This document shows positions 37,864-47,006 of a stretch of 64,000 nucleotides of DNA, in pieces; positions within the stretch are counted from its first letter, which is position 1; every line of letters begins with the position of its first letter. Below the pieces are notes generated by a model. It was not told the DNA's origin. It searched no databases and saw nothing but the letters and a program-made list of their open reading frames with translations. This stretch comes from Brevibacterium sp. S111 (GTDB lineage: Bacteria; Actinomycetota; Actinomycetes; Actinomycetales; Brevibacteriaceae). Location of the stretch: positions 1 to 64,000 of the forward strand of contig NZ_RHFH01000002.1 in assembly GCF_004745075.1 (NCBI RefSeq), given 5' to 3'. Both the position numbers and the translations under genes were made by a program.

Positions 37864-38373
37864 TCACACCGTATCGCCGTTCGTGCGCACGGCATCTTCG
37901 TAGGCGTCCAGAAGCCGGGTGAAGCTGCCCAGGAAGTCCTCGGCGTCGTCACCGAGCGCGTCGAGTCCCACCTGCAGCGCGGCACGTGACTTCTCGACAT
38001 CACGCTCGAAGGCGGTGACGCCCTGCACGGTCGGAGAGATCCGCCGCGCCGCGCTTCCGGCCTCCCGCGAACGCTGCAGGAGACCCTCGTTGATGGCGGC
38101 GTTGATCTGACGGTTCACGGTGGACTGCTCGAGGCTGAGGTCCTCGGAGATCTCCTTGAGCGTGCGGGACCGCCCATCGGCGAACAACCAGAGGATCCGC
38201 AAGTCGGCTGTACCGAGATCCATCTGGTTCGTCTGCATTCGACGAATTCGTTCGAGCCTCGTGACGAGCACTCCCATCCTCCGCGCCGGGGGCAGGTCGG
38301 AGAATTCGACGAGGGCCTCGTCGCTGCCGCTCCTCCGCCTCGTTCGAATCTGCGGGATTGTTTCATCGCTCAT
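37864..38373 (-). CDS. MarR-family regulator
   Basis: 169 residues from the ATG at 38373; an in-frame ATG at 38394 lies beyond the palindrome. The winged helix (about 45-120) reads DLRILWLFADG, then LKEISEDLSLEQSTVNRQINAAINEGLL. No Shine-Dalgarno sequence precedes either start, so the mRNA may be leaderless or the start poorly expressed. Two perfect palindromes lie directly upstream, between this gene and the divergent drug exporter. MarR proteins commonly repress such an exporter and themselves. Confidence 0.84.
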   Translation of the reverse strand: MSDETIPQIRTRRRSGSDEALVEFSDLPPARRMGVLVTRLERIRRMQTNQMDLGTADLRILWLFADGRSRTLKEISEDLSLEQSTVNRQINAAINEGLLQRSREAGSAARRISPTVQGVTAFERDVEKSRAALQVGLDALGDDAEDFLGSFTRLLDAYEDAVRTNGDTV

Positions 38374-38375
38374 AA

Positions 38376-38417
38376 GTATGTAGTCTACATACAAGCTAAA
38401 TGTGTAGATTACACATT
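38376..38417. promoter_or_regulatory. Twin palindromic MarR operator
   Basis: GTATGTAG-T-CTACATAC at 38376-38392 and AATGTGTA-GAT-TACACATT at 38399-38417 are both perfect in their arms. Their centres are 24 bp apart. They fill the gap between the MarR start and the exporter and share a TGTAG core, so they probably bind the same dimeric protein. Confidence 0.7.
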
Positions 38418-38443
38418 ACTGTTTCTCGGAAAGTGAGCACCGG

Positions 38444-39942
38444 TTGGACGACCAGACTCAGGCACATCCTCAGACGCCCAGGCACCCCCATGCCGAAACC
38501 ACACCGAAGACCGAGCCGAGGGTGGCCGCGGCTCCGATCCTGGCCATCATGGTGCTTGGGTTCTCGAGCCTGTGCGCCTCGCTCATGCAGTCCCTGGTCA
38601 TTCCGATCCAACCGGAGCTGCCGCACCTGCTGAACACCTCGGCGGCGAACGCCTCCTGGGTCGTCACCGCCACCCTCCTGGCGGGAGGCGTGTCGATGCC
38701 GGTCTCCGGCCGCTTGGCCGACATCCACGGCCGCAAGCCGATCCTCGTCGCCTCGGCGATGATCCTCGTCGTCGGCTCCCTCGTCTGCGCCCTGTTCTCG
38801 AGCATCGGCCCCGCCCTCATCGGCCGCGTCCTCCAGGGTGTGGCCATGGGCTACATCCCCGTCGCCATCAGCTTCGTCCGCGAGATCACCCCACCGCACA
38901 TGCGCAATTCCGCCGTCGCCGGAATCAGCGCCACCCTCGGCGTCGGCGGCGCACTCGGACTGCCGCTCGCGGCATGGATCGCACAGGACTTCGACTGGCA
39001 CATGCTCTTCTGGCTCTCCGCCGCCCTCGCCGTCCTCATGACCGTCTTCTCGGCCCTGGCCCTGCCCCATGTCGCACCCGTCGACCGTGCCGGATTCGAC
39101 GCCCTCGGCGCGATCGGCCTCGCCCTGGGCATCGTCGGCATCCTCACCGGCGTCTCAAAGGGCAACGACTGGGGATGGACCGCACCGTCGACCCTGGTCA
39201 CGATCCTCGGCGGCCTCATCGTCCTCATCGGCTGGGGCTTCTACGAGGTCCGCCACCCCATCCGCTCGTCGATCTGCGCACCACCGTCAAACGCCCGATC
39301 CTGCTGACGAATATCGCCGCGCTGCTCATCGGCTTCGGTATGATGGCGCAGTCGATCGTCGTCCCGCAGCTGCTGCAGATGCCGACCGAGGTCGGCTACG
39401 GACTCGGGCAGACGATCCTGCAGGCCGGACTGTGGATGGCTCCGGGCGGACTGATGATGCTTGCGTTCACTCCGATCTCGAGCCGTCTGCTCACCACCCT
39501 CGGCGGTCGTGCGACCTTGGCCCTGGGTGCCTTCGTCATCTCTGCGGGTTACGTCTTCGCCGTCTTCTTCGACGGCGAACCCTGGCAGCTCATGGTCGCC
39601 ACGTGCATCGCCTCGGCCGGAGTCGGCATCGGCTATGCGGCCATGCCCACGCTCATCCTCGAGAACTCCCCCGCCTCGGAAGCCGGCGCCGGAGTCGGCG
39701 TGAACTCGCTCATGCGCTCGATGGGCACGACCGTCGCCGGTGCCGTCATGGCCATCGTCCTCACCAGTCGGACGATCCCGATGGGTTCGGTCGCCATTCC
39801 CGCCGAAACGACCTTCCGCACCTGCTTCATCATCGGCGCCGGTGCCGCCCTGGCCGGGGCGCTGGTCGTCCTGTTCATCCGCCGCAACCACCCCCGCGCC
39901 GAGGTGGTCGAGACGTCCGAGCACGCCGAATCCCTCACCTGA
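38444..39942 (+). pseudogene. MFS multidrug exporter (DHA2-like), frameshifted
   Basis: Read from TTG at 38444, the protein has helices 1-8 of an EmrB/QacA-type exporter, with motif A GRLADIHGRKPILV and motif C-like GVGGALGLPLAAWI. It runs to about 39260 and then turns into SSICAPPSNARSC and stops at 39307. The next frame continues correctly from about 39264 with PLVDLRTTVKRP and the remaining helices to 39942. Adding one C near 39262 would give VRHPIPLVDLRTT and one open frame of about 500 residues. Either the gene is truly broken by a 1-bp deletion or the base is a sequencing error. The MarR gene is divergent. Confidence 0.8.
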
Positions 39943-40068
39943 CGACTCCCGTCCCCCAACGGCATCGCGCCTTCGAACCGAGTTCCCAGACGTCGACGCG
40001 GCCCCTTTCGCCGGTCTCCGCCGGTGAGTAGTGTGGGCCCCCCACGTCACTCAACGAGGAGACCGACC

Positions 40069-40626
40069 GTGCGCATCATCATCACTCAGAACATCACCCT
40101 CGACGGTCGCGTCGAGATGCTCGACGACTGGTTCGACCCGCAGGCCCAGGACGAGGAACTCTCCGCCGAACTCATGCGGCAGTCCGCGAATGAGGATGTG
40201 CTGCTGCTCGGGCGGCGGACCTTCGAGGACTTCCGCGGCTACTGGCCCGACCAGACCGACGACACCACCGGGATCGCGGAGCATCTGAATCAGGTCGACA
40301 AACGCGTCGTGTCATCGACGTTGGCCGAACCGGGGTGGCAGAACACGCAGATCATCAGCTCCGATCCCATGCGGGCGGTCGCCGACCTGCGCGAGGAACC
40401 GGGCCGCGACGTCATCGTCACCGGCAGCATCACCCTCGCCCACGAGCTCATCGCCGAGGGGCTGATCGATGAGTATCGGATGTTCACCTACCCGGTCTGG
40501 CAGGGCCGCGGTCGCGGCTATTTCCACGACGGAGCACACTCGGCCAGACCGCCCCGACTGCGGCTCATCGATTCGAAAGCCTTCCCCAGCGGCATCGTGT
40601 ATTCGGCCTACGAACCGAGCGAGTGA
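40069..40626 (+). CDS. RibD C-terminal / dihydrofolate-reductase-like protein
   Basis: 185 residues from GTG at 40069, preceded by GAGGAG; the longer in-frame opening is not supported. The family's first strand, MRIIITQNITLDGRVE, is at the N-terminus, followed by LLLGRRTFEDFRGYWP and the nucleotide loop VIVTGSITLAHELI. GRGRGYF near the end is the usual Gly-rich turn. It is the third of four such reductases in this window. Function and partner are unknown. Confidence 0.82.
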   Translation: MRIIITQNITLDGRVEMLDDWFDPQAQDEELSAELMRQSANEDVLLLGRRTFEDFRGYWPDQTDDTTGIAEHLNQVDKRVVSSTLAEPGWQNTQIISSDPMRAVADLREEPGRDVIVTGSITLAHELIAEGLIDEYRMFTYPVWQGRGRGYFHDGAHSARPPRLRLIDSKAFPSGIVYSAYEPSE

Positions 40627-40707
40627 CGAGCATCCTCCAGGAACTCGTCTGTATTCGTCCCACTCTCGTCCCCGGCCAATCTTGTGAGCCTGCTAGCGTT
40701 TCTGTTC

Positions 40708-41346
40708 ATGGAGAGAACCGAGCTTGTCGTCTATGACCTCGACGGCGTCATCACTCGCAAGGACACGTTCACCGCTCTCGTCATAGGTCGACTCGTCCGC
40801 TCCCCATCGCGTTTCCTCCGGGCGCTGCCGGCATGCCTGACTTTCTTGTCTGGGCGGAAGGCACAGGCTTCACGACGCATTGCCGAGATCGCATTGTCCG
40901 GCATGTCCGACGACGACTACAGCACGCTTGCCGAACGCTTGGGCCAAAAGTTCGGTGCGGATTCGAGATGGATGCGCAGTGACGCCGTCGAACGCGTTCG
41001 CCGCCAACACGCATACGGTTCACGGATCGTCATCGCCACTGCGACAGAGCATCGACTCGCTTCGGCATTGCTTGCAACCGCGGAAATCCCCTTCGACGAG
41101 CTTTCCGCGTCGCGACTCGAAGTCACCACAGCCGGACCCAAAGTTGCCGATCACAGGGTCGGAGCACGAAAAGCGGACGCCTTGCGCAGTCTGGGCATTC
41201 CTCTCGAACGTGTGGAATTTGTCACCGATTCGCTGACCGACCTACCCACTGCCCGAGCGGCCGCCCGAGTAGTGCTCATGGGAGCGTCAGCTCACACACG
41301 ACGACGATTCGACAAACACGGTATCCGAGTATCGAGAACGTCCTGA
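40708..41346 (+). CDS. HAD-family phosphatase (phosphoserine phosphatase-like)
   Basis: 212 residues from the ATG at 40708; a GTG at 40684 would add eight residues. DLDGVIT at 10-16 is HAD motif I with nucleophile Asp10 and general acid Asp12. IATATEHRLA near 112-121 holds motif II, and FVTDSLTDLPTA holds motif IV with the acidic pair. The helical cap after motif I and the overall length match the IB subgroup (SerB-like and PgpP-like). No ribosome site is visible, so translation may be leaderless. The substrate is unknown. Confidence 0.78.
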   Translation: MERTELVVYDLDGVITRKDTFTALVIGRLVRSPSRFLRALPACLTFLSGRKAQASRRIAEIALSGMSDDDYSTLAERLGQKFGADSRWMRSDAVERVRRQHAYGSRIVIATATEHRLASALLATAEIPFDELSASRLEVTTAGPKVADHRVGARKADALRSLGIPLERVEFVTDSLTDLPTARAAARVVLMGASAHTRRRFDKHGIRVSRTS

Positions 41347-41420
41347 CCTGAATTGATCGATCGACCCTGCTGCCTGCACCGCCCAGCAGCTCGCCCTGCC
41401 GGTTCAGTTCTCTCGGAGGC

Positions 41421-41756
41421 TCAGTCCGCTTGGTTCGCCGCGAAGTCCTTCCCCCACTCATTCATCGCCATCACGATCGGCTCAAGGCTGCGCCCCAGGT
41501 CCGTCAGTGAGTACTCGACCCTCGGCGGCACTTCCGGGTAGGCGGTGCGCAACACCACAGCGTCCTCCTCGAGCTCCCGCAGCTGCCTAGTGAGGGTCTT
41601 CGTATTCGCCAACGGCACCAACCGACCGAGTTCATTGAATCGACGCGTCCCGTCAAGGAGATGCTTGACAATGGTGAGCTTCCACGTGCCGCCGACCGCC
41701 GAAACCGCGACCTCGACAGGACAGACCTCCATCGCACGACGCACAGGCAACCGCAT
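41421..41756 (-). CDS. HxlR-family winged-helix regulator
   Basis: 111 residues from the ATG at 41756, preceded by GGAGG. It fits the HxlR pattern: CPVEVAVSAVGGTWKLTIVKHLLDG, then FNELGRLVPLANTKTLTRQLRELEEDAVV and RVEYSLTDLGRSLEPI. The N-terminal cysteine before the first helix is where redox-sensing members react. It is divergent from a flavodoxin-fold oxidoreductase gene, the usual partner. Two overlapping inverted repeats lie in the gap. Confidence 0.87.
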   Translation of the reverse strand: MRLPVRRAMEVCPVEVAVSAVGGTWKLTIVKHLLDGTRRFNELGRLVPLANTKTLTRQLRELEEDAVVLRTAYPEVPPRVEYSLTDLGRSLEPIVMAMNEWGKDFAANQAD

Positions 41757-41770
41757 ACACACCTCCACAG

Positions 41771-41794
41771 GGACATAAATGTCCGTACTAGACA
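41771..41794. promoter_or_regulatory. Candidate HxlR operator
   Basis: GGACAT-AA-ATGTCC at 41771-41784 overlaps TGTC-N7-GACA at 41780-41794. The site lies 15 bp upstream of the HxlR start and about 30 bp before the oxidoreductase start, so one bound dimer could control both. Confidence 0.55.
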
Positions 41795-41823
41795 GTCTTA
41801 TGCTAAGCGGCAACCATGGAACC

Positions 41824-42657
41824 ATGCAAGGAGACAACACCCCTCGGACAGTCCTCTGGCTCAGCGCGCATCCCGAACCCTGGTCACTCAACGGAAGCCT
41901 GCGCAGCGCGGGAATCACCCATCTGCGGGAGGCAGGCCATGCCGTCCTGACATCCGATCTCTACGCCATGGGCTGGGATCCGGTCCTGAATCGGAGCGAC
42001 GGTGCTCATCTCGCGAGCACCGATCAACCGAGCGCTGAGGCGACCGACACCGATTCCGTCCGCGCCCCCGCCCGCTTCCGCGTCAGCGCCGACACCCGCA
42101 CCGCCCAGGTCGACGGCACCCAACCGCACGAGATCACCTGCGAACAGGAGAAGCTTCAGCGCGCCGACGCTGTTGTGGTTCAGTTCCCCCTGTGGTGGTA
42201 CGGGATGCCCGCGATCCTCAAAGGCTGGTTCGACCGTGTCTTTGTCAGCGGCTTCGCCTTCGGCACCGACTCGCCCACGGGTCGCCGCCTTCGCTTCGAA
42301 CAGGGACCGTTCGCAGGCAAGCGGGCTCTCGTCGTCACCACCCTCGGCGATCGTCCTCTGGCCATCGGGCCCCGAGGCAAGTCCGGTGAACTCCGGGAAC
42401 TCCTCTTCGGCCTCCTCCACGGCACCTTCGCCTACACCGGCATGAGCGTACTCGAGCCCTTCGCCGCCCCCAGCGCCGACCGGATCGACGACTTCGACGC
42501 AGTCCGCGACCGCCTCGTCGGACGCCTCGACGGACTCTTCACCGAACCCGTCATCCCCTACCGACCGCAATTCACCGGTGACTACACACCTGAATGGGAA
42601 CTCGCACCCCGTGTCTGCCCCGACGAACACGGGGTTCGCATCCACACCGCCGGCTGA
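41824..42657 (+). CDS. NAD(P)H oxidoreductase, flavodoxin-like fold
   Basis: 277 residues from the ATG at 41824; ATGs at 41800 and 41779 are in frame, but the last lies in the operator. LWLSAHPEPWSLNGSL at the N-terminus is the FMN phosphate loop, and FPLWWYGMPAILKGWFDRVF is the signature of the NQO/MdaB/KefF family of two-electron quinone or flavin reductases. GKRALVVTTLGD and the FAYTGMSVLEPF strand agree. It is divergent from an HxlR regulator, a pairing often linked to electrophile or quinone stress. An epoxide hydrolase follows on the same strand, 53 bp after its stop. Confidence 0.85.
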   Translation: MQGDNTPRTVLWLSAHPEPWSLNGSLRSAGITHLREAGHAVLTSDLYAMGWDPVLNRSDGAHLASTDQPSAEATDTDSVRAPARFRVSADTRTAQVDGTQPHEITCEQEKLQRADAVVVQFPLWWYGMPAILKGWFDRVFVSGFAFGTDSPTGRRLRFEQGPFAGKRALVVTTLGDRPLAIGPRGKSGELRELLFGLLHGTFAYTGMSVLEPFAAPSADRIDDFDAVRDRLVGRLDGLFTEPVIPYRPQFTGDYTPEWELAPRVCPDEHGVRIHTAG

Positions 42658-42713
42658 CCGAACACATTCGCGCTCTCCGTGCAACCGCCACCGACTCCAG
42701 GAGGAAACCCGTG

Positions 42714-43955
42714 ATGCCCAACTCCGACGACGCCCGTCCAGCCACCGAAGTCCAACCAGCCGACATTGCCCAAGCAGCCGACGCCGCCCTAAGTAGTGAA
42801 GCCATCCAGGGATTCGACTCACGCATTCCCGAAGCCGACCTCGACGATCTCCGTGCCCGACTGCAATCGGCCCGCCTGCCCGAACCCGAGACCGTCGCTC
42901 GACCAAGCCCCGACCCGCGACGGTGGGACCAAGGCATACCGCTGAACGACCTCATGGAGCTCGTCGACTACTGGCGAACGGTCTACTCGTGGCGGGACTT
43001 CGAAGACCGCCTGAACGACATGGGCCAATTCCGCACCACCATCGACGGCCTGGGCATCCACTTCCTCCACCGTCGCTCGTCCCGATCGAACGCGACCCCG
43101 CTGATCCTCACTCACGGATGGCCAGGCAGCATCGCCGAATACATCGACGTCGTCGACGAACTGGCCGAGCCGACAGATCCCGATGCACCGGCGTTCCACT
43201 GCGTCGTGCCCTCGCTGCCCGGTTTCGGGTTCAGCGACAGACCGAGTGTCACCGGCTGGTCCACGGATCGAATCGCCGAGGCGTGGGTGACACTCATGAG
43301 CAGGCTCGGCTACGACCGGTTCGCGGCTTTCGGCGGCGACTGGGGTGGGGTGATCACAACCATCCTCGGTGGGCGCTTCCCCGACCACCTGATCGGAATC
43401 CACACCACCTATGCGCCCGGAATCCCGGGAGCCTCACTGGAGGGCCTGACGGCAGACGAGCGTGCCTGGGCCCTCGACGCCGAAGACTTCTGGACGCATC
43501 GGGCCGCCTATGCCCACCAGCAGGCGACGCGACCGCAGACCATCGGCTACGCCCTCGTCGATTCACCCGTCGGCCAACTCGCGTGGATCCTCGACAAGTT
43601 CGCCGAGTGGACGGACACCGTAGACTCCCCGTTCGAGACGATCTCCCGCGACCGCCTGCTCGACAACGTCTCCCTGTATTGGCTGATGCGCACAGGCGCC
43701 TCGTCGGCGCGGATCTACTTCGAAAGCCACAACTCTCTCGACCCCGACCTGCGCGTCGACGTTCCCACCGCGATCACTATGTACCCGTACGACATCGAAA
43801 AGTATCCGCGTGCCCTCTCAGAGCACCGGTACCGCTCCATTGTGCGCTGGAGAGCCGCGGATCGCGGCGGACACTTTCCCTCGCTCGAAATGCCCGATGA
43901 GTTCGTCGCCGATCTCAGAGCCGGACTCTCAGCGATCCTCGCTGCGGACCGCTGA
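42714..43955 (+). CDS. Epoxide hydrolase (EHN domain, alpha/beta hydrolase)
   Basis: 413 residues from the ATG at 42714, preceded by AGGAGG; the GTG at 42711 is also possible. The N-terminal EHN segment (about 30-140) includes WRDFEDRLNDMGQFRTTIDGLGIHFLH. HGWPG at 134-138 is the oxyanion region, and GGDWGG holds nucleophile Asp209. The C-terminal catalytic histidine is in DRGGHFPSLEMPDEF. Such enzymes open epoxides to diols, as in the bacterial Asp-type (sgcF-like and microsomal-like) group. An extra 30-residue polar N-terminus precedes the domain. It may work with the upstream quinone reductase in xenobiotic or electrophile handling. Confidence 0.86.
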   Translation: MPNSDDARPATEVQPADIAQAADAALSSEAIQGFDSRIPEADLDDLRARLQSARLPEPETVARPSPDPRRWDQGIPLNDLMELVDYWRTVYSWRDFEDRLNDMGQFRTTIDGLGIHFLHRRSSRSNATPLILTHGWPGSIAEYIDVVDELAEPTDPDAPAFHCVVPSLPGFGFSDRPSVTGWSTDRIAEAWVTLMSRLGYDRFAAFGGDWGGVITTILGGRFPDHLIGIHTTYAPGIPGASLEGLTADERAWALDAEDFWTHRAAYAHQQATRPQTIGYALVDSPVGQLAWILDKFAEWTDTVDSPFETISRDRLLDNVSLYWLMRTGASSARIYFESHNSLDPDLRVDVPTAITMYPYDIEKYPRALSEHRYRSIVRWRAADRGGHFPSLEMPDEFVADLRAGLSAILAADR

Positions 43956-44061
43956 AGCACCTGGAACCATGCATCTGCCTTCGAGCCAACGGTGGAGCGC
44001 CGAAACACCTGTGTGCACCGTGGTCTCGGCTCTCTGCCTGTGTCTCGAGCAGAACTGTGCC

Positions 44062-44418
44062 TCACGCGGTGCCGAACATGACCTTTCGGCCGTCGGGGTC
44101 CTCGACGGTGACGACGACATCGTCGACCGCGACGATCGGCACACCCGCATGGCGGATCCGCTCGAGGAACCCCGCCTGATCGGGGATCCGGAAATACAGG
44201 TGCGTGAGGTTCGACTCGGCCACCGGCGGGAACGCATAGTCGGCGAATGCTTCGGCGGAGTGGAAGGCGATCTGGACTCCCTCGGTCTCAACGAGGAAGT
44301 AGGTGTACTCATCACTGCCGGCCGTCGTCAGCGGCTGACCGGCGATGTCACGGTAGAAGGCGGCGGTCGCCTCGGCGTCGGCGCAGGTGAGGAACACCCC
44401 ACGGAACGTCGACTCCAT
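44062..44418 (-). CDS. Glyoxalase/VOC-family protein
   Basis: 118 residues from the ATG at 44418, preceded by AAGGGG; an ATG at 44433 is possible. A single VOC unit pair is visible: the first strand FRGVFLTCADAEATAAFYRDI, then EGVQIAFHSAE, and in the second half THLYFRIPDQAGFLERIRHAGV, ending with VEDPDGRKVMF. VOC proteins include isomerases, dioxygenases and antibiotic-binding resistance proteins. The usual metal ligands are only partly evident, so the activity cannot be named. Convergent with the epoxide hydrolase gene. Confidence 0.8.
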   Translation of the reverse strand: MESTFRGVFLTCADAEATAAFYRDIAGQPLTTAGSDEYTYFLVETEGVQIAFHSAEAFADYAFPPVAESNLTHLYFRIPDQAGFLERIRHAGVPIVAVDDVVVTVEDPDGRKVMFGTA

Positions 44419-44644
44419 TTCGGCCCCCTTCATGGTCGATCTCCGGTCGCATCCGACCGGTAGCCGAAGTGTACCCGCCGAGGCGGACGCGGGGCAGTCC
44501 TCATCGCGGACCCGCCGGCTGGGTTGATGTGCCTCCCGAGACCCCGATGCAAACACCCTTGCCAAGCGACACACATACTCCACACATTCTTCGGGGAGTC
44601 GCCCCTGCTAGCCTGGCAGGCTGTATCCGAGAGCAGGAGTGATT

Positions 44645-45421
44645 GTGCGAACCAACCGGTGGTTGCTGGGCCTGGCCATGTCCGTCTCCGTGGTGGCGCT
44701 GGCCGCGTGCGGAAGTCAGGGCGACGACGCGAAACCGCAGGAGTCCTCGGCTGCCGCCGAGCAGTCCCCCGGCGCCGATTCCGGCGAGCAGGGCCAGCAG
44801 GGCAAGCCCAACACGAAGGACATCCCCAAGGTGGTCGCCGAGGTCAACGGCGAGAAGATCATGAAGGACGACTTCGTCCCTCTCTTCGAGACCCAGTACC
44901 AGCAGATGCAGATGCAGGCGCAGCAGTCGGGACAGCCCGTCGATGAGAAGGATCTGAAGAAGCAGACCGCCGAGAACCTTGTGAGCACCGAAGTGCTCGT
45001 CCAGGAAGCCGACAAGCGCAAGATCTCGGTGACGGACAAGGACATCGACAAGGGGCTCAAGGAGTCCGCCAAGTCCGGGCAGATGAGCGAGAAGGACTTC
45101 CTCAAAGCCATGAAGGACCAGGGCATGGACGAGAAGAAGGTCCGCTCGGAACTGAAGAATCAGCTGAAGATCGAGGGCCTCGTCGAGGACGAGTACGGCG
45201 AGTTCGAGGTCAGCGGCGAAGAGATCGGGCAGGCCTATGAACAGGCCAAGGCCCAGCAGGAGCAGATGGCGCAGCAGGGCGGGCAGCAGCAGGAGATGCC
45301 CTCGCTGGACGAGATGCGGCCTCAGCTCAAGGAACAGGTGAAGAGCCAGAAGACCGACGAGGCGACGCAGAAGTTCGCGAAGAAGCTGCGCAAGCAGGCC
45401 GACGTCACGCTCCACCTCTGA
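44645..45421 (+). CDS. SurA N-terminal-domain lipoprotein
   Basis: 258 residues from GTG at 44645, which follows AGGAG; another GTG lies at 44639. A lipoprotein signal ends in ALAAC. After a polar Gln/Ser-rich linker, residues about 55-200 match the SurA N-terminal chaperone domain (VVAEVNGEKIMKDDF, then long charged helices). A PPIase (parvulin) domain is not visible, so it is probably a chaperone or anchor outside the membrane. The tail is rich in Gln. A stem-loop follows the gene. Confidence 0.8.
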   Translation: MRTNRWLLGLAMSVSVVALAACGSQGDDAKPQESSAAAEQSPGADSGEQGQQGKPNTKDIPKVVAEVNGEKIMKDDFVPLFETQYQQMQMQAQQSGQPVDEKDLKKQTAENLVSTEVLVQEADKRKISVTDKDIDKGLKESAKSGQMSEKDFLKAMKDQGMDEKKVRSELKNQLKIEGLVEDEYGEFEVSGEEIGQAYEQAKAQQEQMAQQGGQQQEMPSLDEMRPQLKEQVKSQKTDEATQKFAKKLRKQADVTLHL

Positions 45422-45462
45422 GACCACCCCGGCACGGAAGTCCCATCTGACGGGAAACTTCG

Positions 45463-45482
45463 GCGTTTTCCGGAGAAAACGC
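45463..45482 (+). terminator. Stem-loop after the SurA-like gene
   Basis: GCGTTTTC at 45463-45470 pairs with GAAAACGC at 45475-45482 around a CGGA tetraloop. It lies 42 bp after the stop codon. Confidence 0.65.
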
Positions 45483-45620
45483 TGAGCATTCCTCGCAATC
45501 TGCTTGTGTGAGCTCTACCCTTTAGTGGAATATCGGGTCGGTTGATTCTTCACAGACCCCGCGTTCGTCCGCTCTCCGTTGTCGACGGCGAGACGAGTTC
45601 CACCAACAGAAGGACTTCCC

Positions 45621-46991
45621 GTGGCTTCCATTCTCACGCGTTCGGCGATCGTTGCGCCGAAGCACTTCAACCGGTGGCTGATCCCGCCGGCGGCCCTGGC
45701 CATCCACCTGTGCATCGGGCAGGTCTACGCATTCAGCGTGTTCAAGATCCCCTTCATGACGCACTTCGACGCCGGTGAGGTCTCGATCGGCTGGATCTTC
45801 TCGATCTCGATCCTCATGCTCGGCATCTCCTCGGCCGTCTTCGGTCCCTGGGTGGAGAAGAAGGGTCCGCGCGCATCGATGGTCGCGGCCGGAACCTGCT
45901 GGGTCGTCGGCTTCTTCATCGCCTCGCTGGGCATCGTGTCCGGACAGCTGTGGCTGGTCTACCTCGGCTACGGCGTCATCGGCGGCATCGGACTGGGCAT
46001 CGGCTACATCTCGCCGGTGTCGACCCTGATGAAGTGGTTCCCGGACCGTCCGGGCCTGGCCACGGGTCTGGCGATCATGGGCTTCGGCGGCGGTGCGCTC
46101 ATCGCCAGCCCGATGTCGAACCAGCTCATGGCCTTCTACGGCGGCGGTGTCGAACCCGAGAATCTCGTCGCCGGCCTCACCCCGACGTTCATCACCCTCG
46201 GCATCGTCTACGCCGTCGTCATCGCCGCCGGCGCATTCGTCATCCGCGTCCCCCACCCGGAGTGGACGCCGAAGGGCTTCGACCCCTCGACGGTCGCGGC
46301 GAAGCCGATGCAGACCGAGGGCAATGTCGCTGTCCGCAACGCCATCCGCACTCCGCAGTTCTGGCTGCTGTGGGTCGCCCTCTTCCTCAACGTCACCGCG
46401 GGCATCGGCATCCTCGAGAACGCCGCCCCGATGATCCAGGCCTACTTCGGCATCACCGCCGCCGCGGCCGCGGGCTTCGTCGGTCTGCTCTCGATCGGCA
46501 ATATGGGCGGTCGCTTCATCTGGTCGACGACCTCGGACTACCTGGGTCGGAAGAACAACTACATGCTCTACCTCGGCGGTGGAGCGGTGCTCTACCTGCT
46601 CGTCGCGTTCTTCGGCGGCGGATCGATCATCCTCTTCGTGCTCGCCACGCTCATCATCATCTCCTTCTACGGCGGCGGCTTCTCCACGGTGCCCGCCTAC
46701 CTCAAGGACCTCTTCGGCGTGTACCAGGTCGGGGCCATCCACGGTGCGCTGCTCACCGCCTGGTCGGCCGCCGGAGTGGCCGGTCCGCTCATCGTCAACT
46801 CCGTCGTCGAGGCCGGCGAGGCGGCCGGCAAGTCCGGCCCCGAGCTCTACACCCCGGGCATGTTCATCATGGTCGGCGCCCTGATCATCGGCTTCATCGC
46901 CAACGCGCTGATCCGCCCGGTCAGCGAGAAGCACTTCGAACGCGAAGAGGACGTCGCCGCCAGGCAGGCCGCCGCCCTCGAAGAGAACTGA
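45621..46991 (+). CDS. OFA-family MFS transporter
   Basis: 456 residues from GTG at 45621, preceded by AAGGA. Twelve membrane helices are visible. The first helix region (FNRWLIPPAALAIHLCIGQVYAFSVF) and GGIGLGIGYISPVSTLMKWFPDRPGLATG are hallmarks of the oxalate:formate antiporter family. These exchange or import small carboxylates; the substrate here is unknown. It is followed after 15 bp by a 56-residue membrane protein that is a known companion of this family. Confidence 0.86.
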   Translation: MASILTRSAIVAPKHFNRWLIPPAALAIHLCIGQVYAFSVFKIPFMTHFDAGEVSIGWIFSISILMLGISSAVFGPWVEKKGPRASMVAAGTCWVVGFFIASLGIVSGQLWLVYLGYGVIGGIGLGIGYISPVSTLMKWFPDRPGLATGLAIMGFGGGALIASPMSNQLMAFYGGGVEPENLVAGLTPTFITLGIVYAVVIAAGAFVIRVPHPEWTPKGFDPSTVAAKPMQTEGNVAVRNAIRTPQFWLLWVALFLNVTAGIGILENAAPMIQAYFGITAAAAAGFVGLLSIGNMGGRFIWSTTSDYLGRKNNYMLYLGGGAVLYLLVAFFGGGSIILFVLATLIIISFYGGGFSTVPAYLKDLFGVYQVGAIHGALLTAWSAAGVAGPLIVNSVVEAGEAAGKSGPELYTPGMFIMVGALIIGFIANALIRPVSEKHFEREEDVAARQAAALEEN

Positions 46992-47006
46992 GGAAGAGCA
47001 ACGATC

